From: DAIPKP01 sp964539095
GTDB lineage: Bacteria; Synergistota; Synergistia; Synergistales; Aminiphilaceae
Assembly (NCBI GenBank): GCA_964539095.1
Contig: CAZIFL010000004.1
Coordinates: 62,001-126,000, forward strand
Length of the DNA stretch: 64,000 nt
Reading direction: 5' to 3'
Below the pieces are notes generated by a model. It had not been told where the DNA came from. It ran no database searches and worked only from the letters and a program-made list of their open reading frames with translations. Below are positions 24,905-33,134 of this stretch, one piece after another. Within the stretch, counting starts at the first letter, position 1, and the number at the start of each line of letters is the position of its first letter. The position numbers and the translations under genes are program-made.

Positions 24905-25354
24905 GTGCCTTCCTCTCCCTATGTTGTTACCTTTTCCGTGGAGGCGGACGACTTTCTCGCAGCGGGGGAGGCCTCCATGCAGATCAAGGACACTCTTAAA
25001 ATGCTGGGGGCCTCTTCGAGGATCTGTCAGCGTGCGGCGGTGATCACCTACGAGGCGGAGATGAATCTTGTCATTCATGGCGGGGGTGGGGTGCTTCAGG
25101 CCTCCATTGATCAGGATAAAATCCAGCTTATCGCCCGGGATGAGGGGCCAGGAATTCCCGATGTGGATCTTGCCATGCAGGAAGGGTACTCCACAGCTCC
25201 GGATCATATCCGTGAAATGGGGTTTGGGGCGGGGATGGGGCTTCCCAACATCAAGCGTAATGCGGATGATCTTCAGATAGAGTCTGTTCCGGGAAAGGGG
25301 ACCACCCTCAAAGCCATCGTCTTTCTTGCCCCTTTTGCCGAAGGGAAGGATTAG
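24905..25354 (+). CDS. RsbW-like anti-sigma-type ATP-binding protein
   Basis: About 149 residues with a GHKL ATPase fold: N-box E-x3-N-x3-H (YEAEMNLVIHG), G1 box DEGPGIPD and G2 box GAGMGLPNIKRNAD. There is no phospho-accepting His, so it resembles the stand-alone RsbW/SpoIIAB kinases that phosphorylate anti-anti-sigma factors. No sigma factor or antagonist is adjacent. The GTG start (24905) follows GGGAGG of the preceding gene's end. It is flanked by a DRTGG gene and the hydrogenase-like gene, a linkage seen in several anaerobic bacteria. Confidence 0.85.
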   Translation: MPSSPYVVTFSVEADDFLAAGEASMQIKDTLKMLGASSRICQRAAVITYEAEMNLVIHGGGGVLQASIDQDKIQLIARDEGPGIPDVDLAMQEGYSTAPDHIREMGFGAGMGLPNIKRNADDLQIESVPGKGTTLKAIVFLAPFAEGKD

Positions 25355-25395
25355 ATTGCTTGTCCCCGAGATGTCGACAAAGAGAGGAGTTTGTT

Positions 25396-26730
25396 ATGGA
25401 TGAGAAAAGTTCCTTTTTCAAGGGAATTCGAACCCACGATAATCTCTGTGAGGCCTGTGTAAACTGTATCAAGTCTTGTCCTACCGAGGCGATCCGGGTT
25501 ATTCACGGTGTCGTAAACGTGATCCCCGAGCTTTGTATCGACTGCGGGGAGTGCCTTCGGACCTGCAAAAAGAAGGCCCTCAGCATGAATGAAGACGATT
25601 GGGGGCTTCTCCGCTCTCATGATTCTGTAACCTTTATTGCAGACCCCGTGCTGCACCTGCAATTTGCCCACTACTGGAAGCCCTCTCTTGTCTACCATGC
25701 CTTGGAAAATCTCGGTATTTCCATGGCTGTGGAGGAGGTTCCCCTGGCCTTCGATCTGGTAGCCTATGCCATTGCTCAGAATCTTCAAGAGCCATCCACA
25801 GAGCAGCTTCCGATGATTTCCATCTACTGTCCCGCGGTGATCCGGCTGGTGCAGGTTCGCTTTCCCGAGCTTATCGGCAGGCTGGTGCCTGTAGAAAATA
25901 CCCTTGAAGTGGCGGCTCAGCTCTGGAAAGCCAAGCATCCCCATGCCAGACTCGCTCTCATGGTCCCCTGTCCGGCAAAAATTACCATGATTCATGCTCC
26001 TCTTGGAAGGGAGACGAGCGCTTTTTCGCATGCGGTATCCATTAAAAAAGTTGCTCGGGATCTTCTTGCGGCGGGAGCCAAAATTGAAAAGGAGCTTCCC
26101 CGGGGAACGAACATGCGCTGGCTCTCCTGGGCCATGCGCGGAGGGGAGGCCCGGCATGTGGAGGCCTTTTCCGAAAGACCTCTCCGTACCCTGGCGGTTT
26201 CGGGGCTCCGAAACACCCTTGATCTGCTGCAGGATCTGGAGCTGGGAAGGCTTCGGGGGCTGGATTACGTGGAGTGCCGCATCTGCTCCCAGGGATGTAT
26301 CGGCGGAGTGGGGAATGCAGAATCCCGCTTTCTCTCGGAACTCAGGCTTCGGAACGTGGAGGTGGACTATGCCATCTCTGATGAGTACCGCCAGATGCTC
26401 CATGAATCCTACAAAAAAGGTACATGGCGTTTGGAGGGGGAGATAAAACCTCATTCCCGCCTCCCCCTGGGAGAAGACCTTGCCCAGGCCATGGCGCGGC
26501 TTAAAAAACTTAACGCAATCCACGACAAACTTCCCCATATCGACTGCGGTGCCTGCGGAAGACCTACCTGTTTCGCCCTGGCGGAGGATATCGTTCGGGG
26601 GAAGGCCGAAGTTACCGACTGCATCTTCAAGCTCCGGGAGAAAATCTCTTCTCTTGCCTCGGAGATCGGTACCCTCTCCCGTAATTTGCCTCACACCTTG
26701 CAAACCCGAGAAGGAGAGAGAGAGTCATGA
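25396..26730 (+). CDS. [FeFe]-hydrogenase-like Fe-S protein (putative sensory type)
   Basis: About 444 residues. Two [4Fe-4S] ferredoxin motifs (CEACVNCIKSC and CIDCGECLRTC) are near the N-terminus. A hydrogenase large-subunit C-terminal domain follows with divergent versions of the three H-cluster motifs: IYCPA, VPCPAKITM and ECRICSQGCIGGVG. The C-terminus carries another cluster (DCGACGRPTCF...CIF), the FeS domain also found in Rnf/acetyl-CoA proteins. The altered motifs suggest a sensory or redox protein rather than a bulk hydrogenase, by analogy with group C/D sensory enzymes. ATG 25396 follows AGAGGAG. It overlaps the next gene by ATGA. Confidence 0.85.
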   Translation: MDEKSSFFKGIRTHDNLCEACVNCIKSCPTEAIRVIHGVVNVIPELCIDCGECLRTCKKKALSMNEDDWGLLRSHDSVTFIADPVLHLQFAHYWKPSLVYHALENLGISMAVEEVPLAFDLVAYAIAQNLQEPSTEQLPMISIYCPAVIRLVQVRFPELIGRLVPVENTLEVAAQLWKAKHPHARLALMVPCPAKITMIHAPLGRETSAFSHAVSIKKVARDLLAAGAKIEKELPRGTNMRWLSWAMRGGEARHVEAFSERPLRTLAVSGLRNTLDLLQDLELGRLRGLDYVECRICSQGCIGGVGNAESRFLSELRLRNVEVDYAISDEYRQMLHESYKKGTWRLEGEIKPHSRLPLGEDLAQAMARLKKLNAIHDKLPHIDCGACGRPTCFALAEDIVRGKAEVTDCIFKLREKISSLASEIGTLSRNLPHTLQTREGERES

Positions 26731-27062
26731 CCATTCAGGAACTTTTTGCGCACCTTTCCGTAAAGGTGCTCTGCGAAGGAGAACCCGAGAGAGAGATCTC
26801 CCGGGGCGTTACTGGGGATCTCTTGAGCTTCATCATGGGGAACGCCCCGGAAGCTGCCGCCTGGGTTACCATCTTGGGGCATCTCAACGTAGTAGCGGTA
26901 GCGGTGCTTCGGGGAATCCCCTGCATCATTGTGGCGGCGGGAAAGACTCCGGACCCCCAGATGGTCTCCCGCTGCACCCAGGAGGGAATTGCCCTCGGGG
27001 TATCCGAAGAATCCGCCTTCTCCCTCTCTGCCCGTATGGGAGCCCTGGGGCTGAAGGGATAG
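26727..27062 (+). CDS. Second DRTGG-type small protein
   Basis: A 111-residue protein with the same general layout as the first DRTGG gene (LNVVAVAVLRGIPCIIVAAGKTPD, and CTQEGIALGVSEE). It starts within the stop of the hydrogenase-like gene (ATGA), implying coupled synthesis. Such short DRTGG relatives commonly flank these genes. No enzymatic motif is visible. Confidence 0.75.
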   Translation: MTIQELFAHLSVKVLCEGEPEREISRGVTGDLLSFIMGNAPEAAAWVTILGHLNVVAVAVLRGIPCIIVAAGKTPDPQMVSRCTQEGIALGVSEESAFSLSARMGALGLKG

Positions 27063-27074
27063 GGGAGGAGCGGG

Positions 27075-27839
27075 GTGTCTGAGAGCCTGCAGGAATACGT
27101 GGTGGATCTTCACGTTCACACGGTGCTCTCCCCCTGCGGGGGGCTGGATATGGGGGTTCCGGATATCGTGGAGCAGGCGGTAGCCTCTGGGATAGAGTGC
27201 CTGGCCATCACGGATCATAACAGCTGCGGCAACGCCGGGGCGGTTATGCGCGCCGCTGCGGGAACCCCTCTTCGGGTGCTTCCGGGGTTGGAGGTGCAGA
27301 CCGAAGAGGACATCCATGTGGTAACCTTCTTCCCGGATCTTGAGCATGCCGAAGCCTTTCAAGAGTGGCTTCGGGAGGGCTTTCTCCCCATCACCAACGA
27401 TCCCGCATCCTTCGGAGAGCAGCTTTACGTGGATGAGGAAAACAACATTCTCGGGGAGGAGCCCATCTTGCTGGTGCACGGAGTGCAGTATCCGGTAGAT
27501 TCCATCATCGATGCAACCCATCGCTTCGGGGGGTGCGCCATTCTCGCCCATGTGGATCGGGCTTCCTTCTCCTACGTATCGGTTCTTGGGGAGGTTCCTG
27601 AGGATCTTCCCGTGGATGCCATTGAGCTTTCCCGAAGGCTTACCCCCCGGGAGGCCCGGGGGTGGCTCCCTCGTCTTCCCCGGCGCACCATCGTGCGTTC
27701 TTCCGATTCCCACTCACTGGACTGCATCAAAAAAGAAAATTGCTCCCGCATGCTCCTGAAAGAGCCCACCTTTGAAGAGATTGCTCTTGCCCTGAGAGAA
27801 GAGGGAGGACGCAAGGTGCTCTGGCCCTGGAAAGAGTAG
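27075..27839 (+). CDS. PHP-domain metal-dependent phosphoesterase
   Basis: A 254-residue PHP protein. Metal ligands are visible: DLHVHT near the N-terminus, ITDHN, H-VDRAS (ILAHVDRAS) and SSDSHS near the end. PHP enzymes hydrolyse phosphoesters of nucleotides or sugars. GTG start 27075 follows GGGGAGGAG. As the final gene of the hydrogenase-like module its role there is unknown. It faces the his operon, which lacks a histidinol-phosphatase, and HisJ-type enzymes belong to this superfamily; that link is only inferred. Confidence 0.88.
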   Translation: MSESLQEYVVDLHVHTVLSPCGGLDMGVPDIVEQAVASGIECLAITDHNSCGNAGAVMRAAAGTPLRVLPGLEVQTEEDIHVVTFFPDLEHAEAFQEWLREGFLPITNDPASFGEQLYVDEENNILGEEPILLVHGVQYPVDSIIDATHRFGGCAILAHVDRASFSYVSVLGEVPEDLPVDAIELSRRLTPREARGWLPRLPRRTIVRSSDSHSLDCIKKENCSRMLLKEPTFEEIALALREEGGRKVLWPWKE

Positions 27840-27865
27840 AGGCGGCCCTCTCAGAGGCCGCCTCT
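27838..27865. terminator. Hairpin between PHP gene and his operon
   Basis: AGAGGCGGCC (27838-27847) pairs perfectly with GGCCGCCTCT (27856-27865) over an 8-base loop. It lies in a 44-bp gap between convergent genes. No clear U-tract on either side, so the terminator role is probable, not certain. Confidence 0.6.
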
Positions 27866-27883
27866 GCAGGAATCCCGTGAAGC

Positions 27884-28501
27884 CTATGAAGGGGTATGTC
27901 GGGATTCCAGCTCCTCAAGAACCTCATCGAGGGAAACTTCCGAAGCCATAAGCCCCACCAGAAGGTGATAGAGCAGATCCGCCGCCTCGTACCGAAGGGC
28001 TTCCTTATCCTGAAGGGCCACCGCAAGAGCGGTCTCCACCCCCTCTTCGCCGATCTTCTGCCCCACCCGGGAGGGGCCTCGGGCGAGAAGTTTTGCGGTG
28101 TAGCTCTCCTCGGGGGGAGCGTTGCGGCGTTTCTGCAGAGCCCGCCAGAGGGTTCCCAGAAACCAGCTTTTTCCCCGGGCCTTTCCCCAGAAATTGCGGT
28201 AGAAACAGGAGACCGCCCCGGTATGGCATGCGGGTCCCAGGGGCTCCACCAGAGCCAGCAAGGTGTCCCCGTCGCAATCCACCCGGATCTCCTTTACCAG
28301 AAGCCGGTTCCCGCTGGTGGCTCCCTTGTGCCAGATCTCCTGACGGGAGCGGCTGAAAAAGACCATCTCCCCGGTCTCCAGAGTCTGCTCCAGAGATTCC
28401 CGGTTGCTCCAGGCCATCATGAGGATCTCCCCGGAGAGAACATCCTGCACGATCACGGGGATCAACCCCTGATCATTATAGCGAAGTGTATCCCAGTTCA
28501 T
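27884..28501 (-). CDS. hisIE: Phosphoribosyl-AMP cyclohydrolase / phosphoribosyl-ATP pyrophosphatase
   Basis: A 205-residue fusion catalysing steps 2 and 3 of histidine synthesis. The HisI half has MMAWSNRES, TGEMVFFSRSRQ, WHKGATSGN and the zinc ligands DCDGD...CHTG. The HisE half (~110-205) has GEEGVETALA and AADLLYHLLV. Last gene of the his operon, overlapping hisF by ATGA. Confidence 0.96.
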   Translation of the reverse strand: MNWDTLRYNDQGLIPVIVQDVLSGEILMMAWSNRESLEQTLETGEMVFFSRSRQEIWHKGATSGNRLLVKEIRVDCDGDTLLALVEPLGPACHTGAVSCFYRNFWGKARGKSWFLGTLWRALQKRRNAPPEESYTAKLLARGPSRVGQKIGEEGVETALAVALQDKEALRYEAADLLYHLLVGLMASEVSLDEVLEELESRHTPS

Positions 28502-29283
28502 GAAATTCTTTCCACCCTTTCCCTTTGCCGCACAGAAACCCCATGCTCCCGAAGATATTCCTTTACTTCGCCTATCCGCAGAAGGCCGAAATGGAAGAGG
28601 GATGCCGCCAGAGCCGCTTCGGCTCCCGCCTCAAAGGCCTCCAGGAAATGGGCCTTCTCTCCCGCCCCTCCCGAGGCGATCACCGGAAGACGGGTGCGGG
28701 AGCAGATCCTCTCCAGAAGCTCCGTATCGTATCCCTCTTTGGTGCCGTCCCGATCCATGGAGGTGAGAAGAATCTCCCCGGCCCCCCGACGTGCGGCCTC
28801 TTCGATCCAGTCGAAAACGTCTTTTCCCGTGGGGGTGCGCCCCCCTTCGATAACCACTTCCCAGGAGCTTTTCTCTCGGCTTTCTCGGCGTACATCCACC
28901 GCACAGACCACCGCCTGATCTCCCAGAAGTCTGGCGCACTCGGTAATAAGCTCCGGACGTCGCACCGCTGCGGTGTTGAGAGAGATCTTATCCGCCCCGA
29001 GACGCACGAGCCCCACCGCCTGATCCGCCGAGGAGATTCCTCCCCCCACGGTGAAGGGTATGCAGAGCCGTTCCGCCACCGCCTCCACCCATTGGGCCAT
29101 GGTGCGCCGTCTCTCGGTGGAGGCGGAGATATCCAGAAAGACCAGCTCATCCGCCCCCTCCTTCTGGTACAGCTCCCCCAGAAGGGCGGGGTCTCCCGCA
29201 TCCCGGAGATTCACGAAGTTGATCCCCTTTACCACCCGCCCCGCATGAACATCCAGGCAGGGGATAATTCTCTTTCTAAGCAT
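28498..29283 (-). CDS. hisF: Imidazole glycerol-phosphate synthase, cyclase subunit
   Basis: A 261-residue TIM barrel that closes the imidazole ring using ammonia from HisH. IIPCLDVHAGRVVKG at the start, FLDISAS, FTVGGGIS, GADKISLNTA, CAVDVRRE and ASGGAGE are classical. The start overlaps the end of hisA. Confidence 0.97.
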   Translation of the reverse strand: MLRKRIIPCLDVHAGRVVKGINFVNLRDAGDPALLGELYQKEGADELVFLDISASTERRRTMAQWVEAVAERLCIPFTVGGGISSADQAVGLVRLGADKISLNTAAVRRPELITECARLLGDQAVVCAVDVRRESREKSSWEVVIEGGRTPTGKDVFDWIEEAARRGAGEILLTSMDRDGTKEGYDTELLERICSRTRLPVIASGGAGEKAHFLEAFEAGAEAALAASLFHFGLLRIGEVKEYLREHGVSVRQRERVERIS

Positions 29284-29995
29284 GGGGCCACCTCCCGAGA
29301 GCCTTTCCGAAATCCAGCCCTCCCTCGTAGAGAGCCTTTCCGATCACCGCCCCGGGAACCTTGGCCTCGTCCAGCTTTTCCAGATCCTCCATGCTCCAGA
29401 TCCCTCCGGCAGCGAGAATCTCCGCGTCCCCCCGAAGGGCGAGAAGCTCCTTGTACAGCTCCAGATCCGGTCCGTAGCCTGTGCCGTCCCGCTCTACAGA
29501 AGTGACGAGAAAGGTGCGGAACCCCTGATCCATGAGGCGTTCCAGAAAGTATCCCGCGGTATGCTCCGTGCTCTTCTCCCATCCTCCGTAGGCCACCCGC
29601 CCCTCTTTCACGTCGAGAGAGGGGGCCAGGGCGTTTCCGAAGGTCTGGAAGAGCGATTTGCCTCCGTCCGGAGCCTTGAGGATCATGCTTCCTGTCATCA
29701 CCCGGGCTGCTCCCGCCGCCAGGGCGCGCTCCACATCCTTTTCGGTGCGAACCCCTCCGCCGTACTGAATGGAGAGGCCCGTTTCCGCAAGTTTTGCAAG
29801 AAGCTCCAGATGGCAGGGAGATCCTTTTTTTGCCCCTTCAAGATCCACCACGTGAAGCCAGGAAGAGCCCGCCTCTTGGAAGATCCGGGCCTGTTCCTCC
29901 GGATCCGTGCCGTATCTGGTCTGTTCTGTAAAGCGCCCCTGCCGGAGCCGTACCACCTGCTGTTCGTAAAGATCGATGGCGGGGTAGAGGATCAT
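29276..29995 (-). CDS. hisA: ProFAR isomerase
   Basis: About 239 residues. MILYPAIDLYEQQVVRLRQG, LHVVDLEGA, IQYGGGVR and AAGGIWSMEDL mark this TIM barrel. ATG 29995 is chosen because GGGAGGG lies six bases before it and it overlaps the hisH stop as ATGA; an ATG at 30010 overlaps the SD. Confidence 0.96.
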   Translation of the reverse strand: MILYPAIDLYEQQVVRLRQGRFTEQTRYGTDPEEQARIFQEAGSSWLHVVDLEGAKKGSPCHLELLAKLAETGLSIQYGGGVRTEKDVERALAAGAARVMTGSMILKAPDGGKSLFQTFGNALAPSLDVKEGRVAYGGWEKSTEHTAGYFLERLMDQGFRTFLVTSVERDGTGYGPDLELYKELLALRGDAEILAAGGIWSMEDLEKLDEAKVPGAVIGKALYEGGLDFGKALGRWPHA

Positions 29996-30684
29996 ACTAT
30001 TCCCTCCCATGATGTGTTCGTATATTGGCGTAGCACCCGTGCAAGAAAGGCGACTCCCCGGGGGCCGCTCCGCTCGGGGTGAAACTGCATCCCCAGCACC
30101 TTTCCCCGGCCGAGCACCGAGGCGAAGGTTACCTCTCCCGTGGTGGTGGTGGCAAGGGTGTGGGGGCTTTCAAGCACCCCGTAGCTATGCACAAAGTAAA
30201 AGGTCTCATCAGAAAGATTTGTAGCGGGAGAAGCATCTCCCGAAGAGGCCAAAGAAGTCGAGCAGGTTGAAGGGTTCGAAGAAGGCAAAAGAGCCGGGGA
30301 GAAAGGACGCTGCCACTCCAAAGAGTTCCACCCCATATGGGGGAGCTTGGGAGCCCCGGAGAGAAGCTCCACCGAAGCATCCAGAAAGCCCAGCCCCGGA
30401 GTGTGCTCCTTTTCGAAACTCTCTCGGCAGAGAAGCTGCATCCCCAGGCATATTCCCAGAAGAGGACGTTCTGCCTGGTGCCAATGCCGGAGCTGATCCC
30501 CCCATCCTGAACGGTTCAGGGCCTCCATGGCGGGAGCAAAGGCCCCCACTCCGGGAAGAAGAAGAAGCTCCGCTTGTTCAGCCTTTCCGGGATTTTCCAG
30601 AATAACCGCCTCAAAGCCTCCGAACCGCAGCCCCCGCTGAAGGTTATGCAGATTTCCCGCTCCGTAGGCGATAATGCCGATCAT
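29992..30684 (-). CDS. hisH: Imidazole glycerol-phosphate synthase, glutaminase subunit
   Basis: A 230-residue class I glutaminase: nucleophile in LGICLGMQLL, His and Glu in QFHPERSG. After HMGWNSLEW (~120) there is an insertion of about 30 residues rich in Ser, Ala and Pro (SPALLPSSNPSTCSTSLASS) before FYFVHSYG. Typical HisH proteins are about 200 residues and lack this, so it is probably a flexible surface loop. Active-site residues are intact. Confidence 0.95.
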   Translation of the reverse strand: MIGIIAYGAGNLHNLQRGLRFGGFEAVILENPGKAEQAELLLLPGVGAFAPAMEALNRSGWGDQLRHWHQAERPLLGICLGMQLLCRESFEKEHTPGLGFLDASVELLSGAPKLPHMGWNSLEWQRPFSPALLPSSNPSTCSTSLASSGDASPATNLSDETFYFVHSYGVLESPHTLATTTTGEVTFASVLGRGKVLGMQFHPERSGPRGVAFLARVLRQYTNTSWEGIV

Positions 30685-31256
30685 AGAAGAGCCCCCTTGG
30701 TACTGACTTCGATGGGGGAGGGGGAGAGGGCTTCTTCCAGCGCCCGACCCACACCCTTGAAAACAGCCTCCGCCCCGTGATGGCTATTATCCGCCTCCAG
30801 AAGCCGGATATGCAGGGTAATCCGGGCTTCCCGGGCGAAGGACTTCCAGAACTCTTCCACAAGCTCCATATTGAAACTGCCGCAGGATGGGGTGGGAAAG
30901 CTCCCCTTCCAGAAAAGCCCCCCCCGGCCGCTGATATCCAGGGCCACCATGGCCAGAGAGCCATCCATGGGAAGAAGCCTCTGGCCGTAACGCCGAAAGC
31001 CCGAACGCTCCTTCATCCGATCCAGCAACGCCGACCCCAGCAGAATCCCCACATCCTCCGTAAGATGATGGGCATCCACATGCAAATCTCCCTGACCCTT
31101 CACAAGAAGAGTCCACCCCGCATGATGCCCCAGAAGATGGAGCATATGATCCAGAAAACCGCACCCCGTGGATACCGAGACTTCTCCGGGCTCCAGGGCA
31201 AGCTGCAAAGAGAGAGAGGTCTCCTTCGTCTCCCGTTCATAGCATTGTATGGTCAT
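30681..31256 (-). CDS. hisB: Imidazoleglycerol-phosphate dehydratase (monofunctional)
   Basis: About 191 residues. GFLDHMLHLLGHHAGW, DLHVDAHHLTEDVGI, and NSHHGAEAVFKGVGRAL provide the Mn-binding histidine pairs, and it ends STKGALL as usual. No N-terminal histidinol-phosphatase domain, so that activity must come from elsewhere. ATG 31256 used; an adjacent TTG at 31259 is in frame. A 46-base gap to hisG is the longest in the operon. Confidence 0.96.
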   Translation of the reverse strand: MTIQCYERETKETSLSLQLALEPGEVSVSTGCGFLDHMLHLLGHHAGWTLLVKGQGDLHVDAHHLTEDVGILLGSALLDRMKERSGFRRYGQRLLPMDGSLAMVALDISGRGGLFWKGSFPTPSCGSFNMELVEEFWKSFAREARITLHIRLLEADNSHHGAEAVFKGVGRALEEALSPSPIEVSTKGALL

Positions 31257-31302
31257 CAAATATCCTGTGTCCTTTCTTTAAAAAATTAAACACAAAATGT
31301 AG

Positions 31303-31932
31303 TTAGCTTTTCCGTCGGAAGGCCTCAAGAAAGGGGGCGAAGCGTTCCCATCGGAGGTGTACGCTCTTCTTGCTTGCCACCAGGCGCAGGGAGACCGGGC
31401 AGATCTCTTCAATCACCACCAGGCCGTTGGCTTTGAGAGTGCTTCCGGTCTGTACGATGTCCACGATACAGTCCGCCATCCCCAGCCGGGGCGCCAGCTC
31501 GATGGATCCCGAAAGATGCAGCAGATCCACCTGAATCCCCCTAGTTTGAAAATACTCCTCCGCCACCCGGGGGTACTTGGTGGCGATCCGCAAACCCGCC
31601 CGGGAACTCTCGTGGCTTTCGAAGCGTTTCGCCACCTCCCGGGGGCCTGCCACGGCCATGCGGCACCGCCCCTTGCGGGTATCCCCGAGTTCCACCACGG
31701 AGCTTTTCCGTTCCGCCAGCACATCGCTCCCCGCAAGAGCCAGATCTGCTATTCCCCGGCTCACGTAGAGGGGAACATCCATGGGTTTGGCGAGGATGAA
31801 CCTCCAGGAGGAGTCTTCGAGAATCAGCTTTCGCCCCCGGTTTTCCAGAAGCTCCGTGGGAATGCCGAGAAACTGCAGCACCTCTACCGCATCCTCCAGT
31901 ACCCGTCCTGTGGGAAGTGCTACGGTCAGCAT
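31303..31932 (-). CDS. hisG: ATP phosphoribosyltransferase catalytic subunit, short form
   Basis: About 209 residues, the HisG-S type that lacks the C-terminal regulatory domain and works with HisZ. MLTVALPTGRVLED, GIADLALAGSDVL, IATKYPRVAEEYF and DIVQTGSTLKANGL are present. ATG 31932 follows AAGGAGG. An upstream in-frame start at 32025 lies in hisZ and gives a poor N-terminus. Catalyses the first step of the pathway and is the likely feedback-control point. Confidence 0.96.
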   Translation of the reverse strand: MLTVALPTGRVLEDAVEVLQFLGIPTELLENRGRKLILEDSSWRFILAKPMDVPLYVSRGIADLALAGSDVLAERKSSVVELGDTRKGRCRMAVAGPREVAKRFESHESSRAGLRIATKYPRVAEEYFQTRGIQVDLLHLSGSIELAPRLGMADCIVDIVQTGSTLKANGLVVIEEICPVSLRLVASKKSVHLRWERFAPFLEAFRRKS

Positions 31933-33134
31933 GAACATTCCTCCTTGCTCCATATATCCTGGGCCTGGGGATTTTCTCCGGGGTGTTTCAGATCGTGAAG
32001 CTGCCCCGTCTTGCCGTCCAGCCACCAGCCGTACCCCCGTATCCGGGCAAGCTCCCGGGAGGCTTCGGGGCTCTCGTGCCAGCTCATCTCCGCCTTTCTT
32101 CCCAGGGATGCCATCTTGCGGGCATATTCCAGAGCCTTGGGGGGACTCATTTGCCCTCCCCAGACCATAACGGTCTTGCCATGGGCAGAGGGGGGGATGT
32201 TCCGGGCCATGCGCTCCAGATCAAGATTGAACCCGAGAGCCTGCCCCAGAATACCGTACTGGGAGAGCAGCCCATCATAACGTCCTCCTCCCCCCAGAGA
32301 ACGCCCCTCTTGAGGAAGATAAAAATCGAAGACCGGGCCGCTGTAGTAGCCGATCTCTCGAAAGAGAGCGAGATCCAGCCGGAGCTGTTTACGGTATCCC
32401 ATCTCCTTCAGGGATGTGGTGATCTCTTGAAGATCCTCCAGAGGAAGGTTGCCGCAGAGTTCCCGGGCCTTGGTGAGCACCTCTTCACCCCCCTTGAGAT
32501 GGGGGAGAACCTGCAAGAAAGCGGCGGTGCCGTTTTTTGAAGAAATCTGTGCCACCACGCTGTAATAGTCGCTGTAGGAGCCGGAACTCAGGGCGGCGAG
32601 AAGACGGGCCTCTTCCTCCCGAGAGAGGGCGGAACAGAGATGTTTAAGAATCCGCACATCCCCAAGCACCACCGTAGGAAGGGGTATGGAAAGCTTCTCG
32701 AAACTCTCCATAATAAGAGAGAGCATCTCCACCTCCGCCCCGTGGCCGTTCCATCCGAGAAGCTCTGCCCCCACCTGGTACGACTCGAAGGGATCCTCCG
32801 GAGCATCTCCCCGGCGGTAGACCTTCTGGGCGTAGCAGAGCCGCAGGGGCCGTTCGTGAGGAGCGTGATGGGCGCTCATATAGGCCAGCGCCGCCAGGGT
32901 AGGATCCCCCATGAGAACCGAAGGTTCCGCATAGGGGGAGTTCAACGGCACCAGACGGTTCCGGAAGGCGGGGGGGTATTTCTCCCACACCGATTCCAGA
33001 AGCTGGAGCCCCGAAGGAAGAAAGGACATATACCCCCGGGAGGAGAAGGTGCTGAAAAAACTCTCCCGACAGCGATTTACCCCCTCTGCCCGAAGGCCCC
33101 CGAGGGTCTGGCATCCCTGGGGAATTCTGCTCAT
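31926..33134 (-). CDS. hisZ: ATP phosphoribosyltransferase regulatory subunit (HisRS-like)
   Basis: About 402 residues resembling histidyl-tRNA synthetase but without the anticodon-binding domain. FLPSGLQLLESVWEKY, QVGAELLGW, GYYSGPVFDFYLP and GGGGRYDGLL follow class II aaRS motifs. Gene order next to hisG-S supports HisZ over HisS. ATG 33134 follows AAGGAG and overlaps the hisD stop (ATGA). Confidence 0.94.
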   Translation of the reverse strand: MSRIPQGCQTLGGLRAEGVNRCRESFFSTFSSRGYMSFLPSGLQLLESVWEKYPPAFRNRLVPLNSPYAEPSVLMGDPTLAALAYMSAHHAPHERPLRLCYAQKVYRRGDAPEDPFESYQVGAELLGWNGHGAEVEMLSLIMESFEKLSIPLPTVVLGDVRILKHLCSALSREEEARLLAALSSGSYSDYYSVVAQISSKNGTAAFLQVLPHLKGGEEVLTKARELCGNLPLEDLQEITTSLKEMGYRKQLRLDLALFREIGYYSGPVFDFYLPQEGRSLGGGGRYDGLLSQYGILGQALGFNLDLERMARNIPPSAHGKTVMVWGGQMSPPKALEYARKMASLGRKAEMSWHESPEASRELARIRGYGWWLDGKTGQLHDLKHPGENPQAQDIWSKEECSC

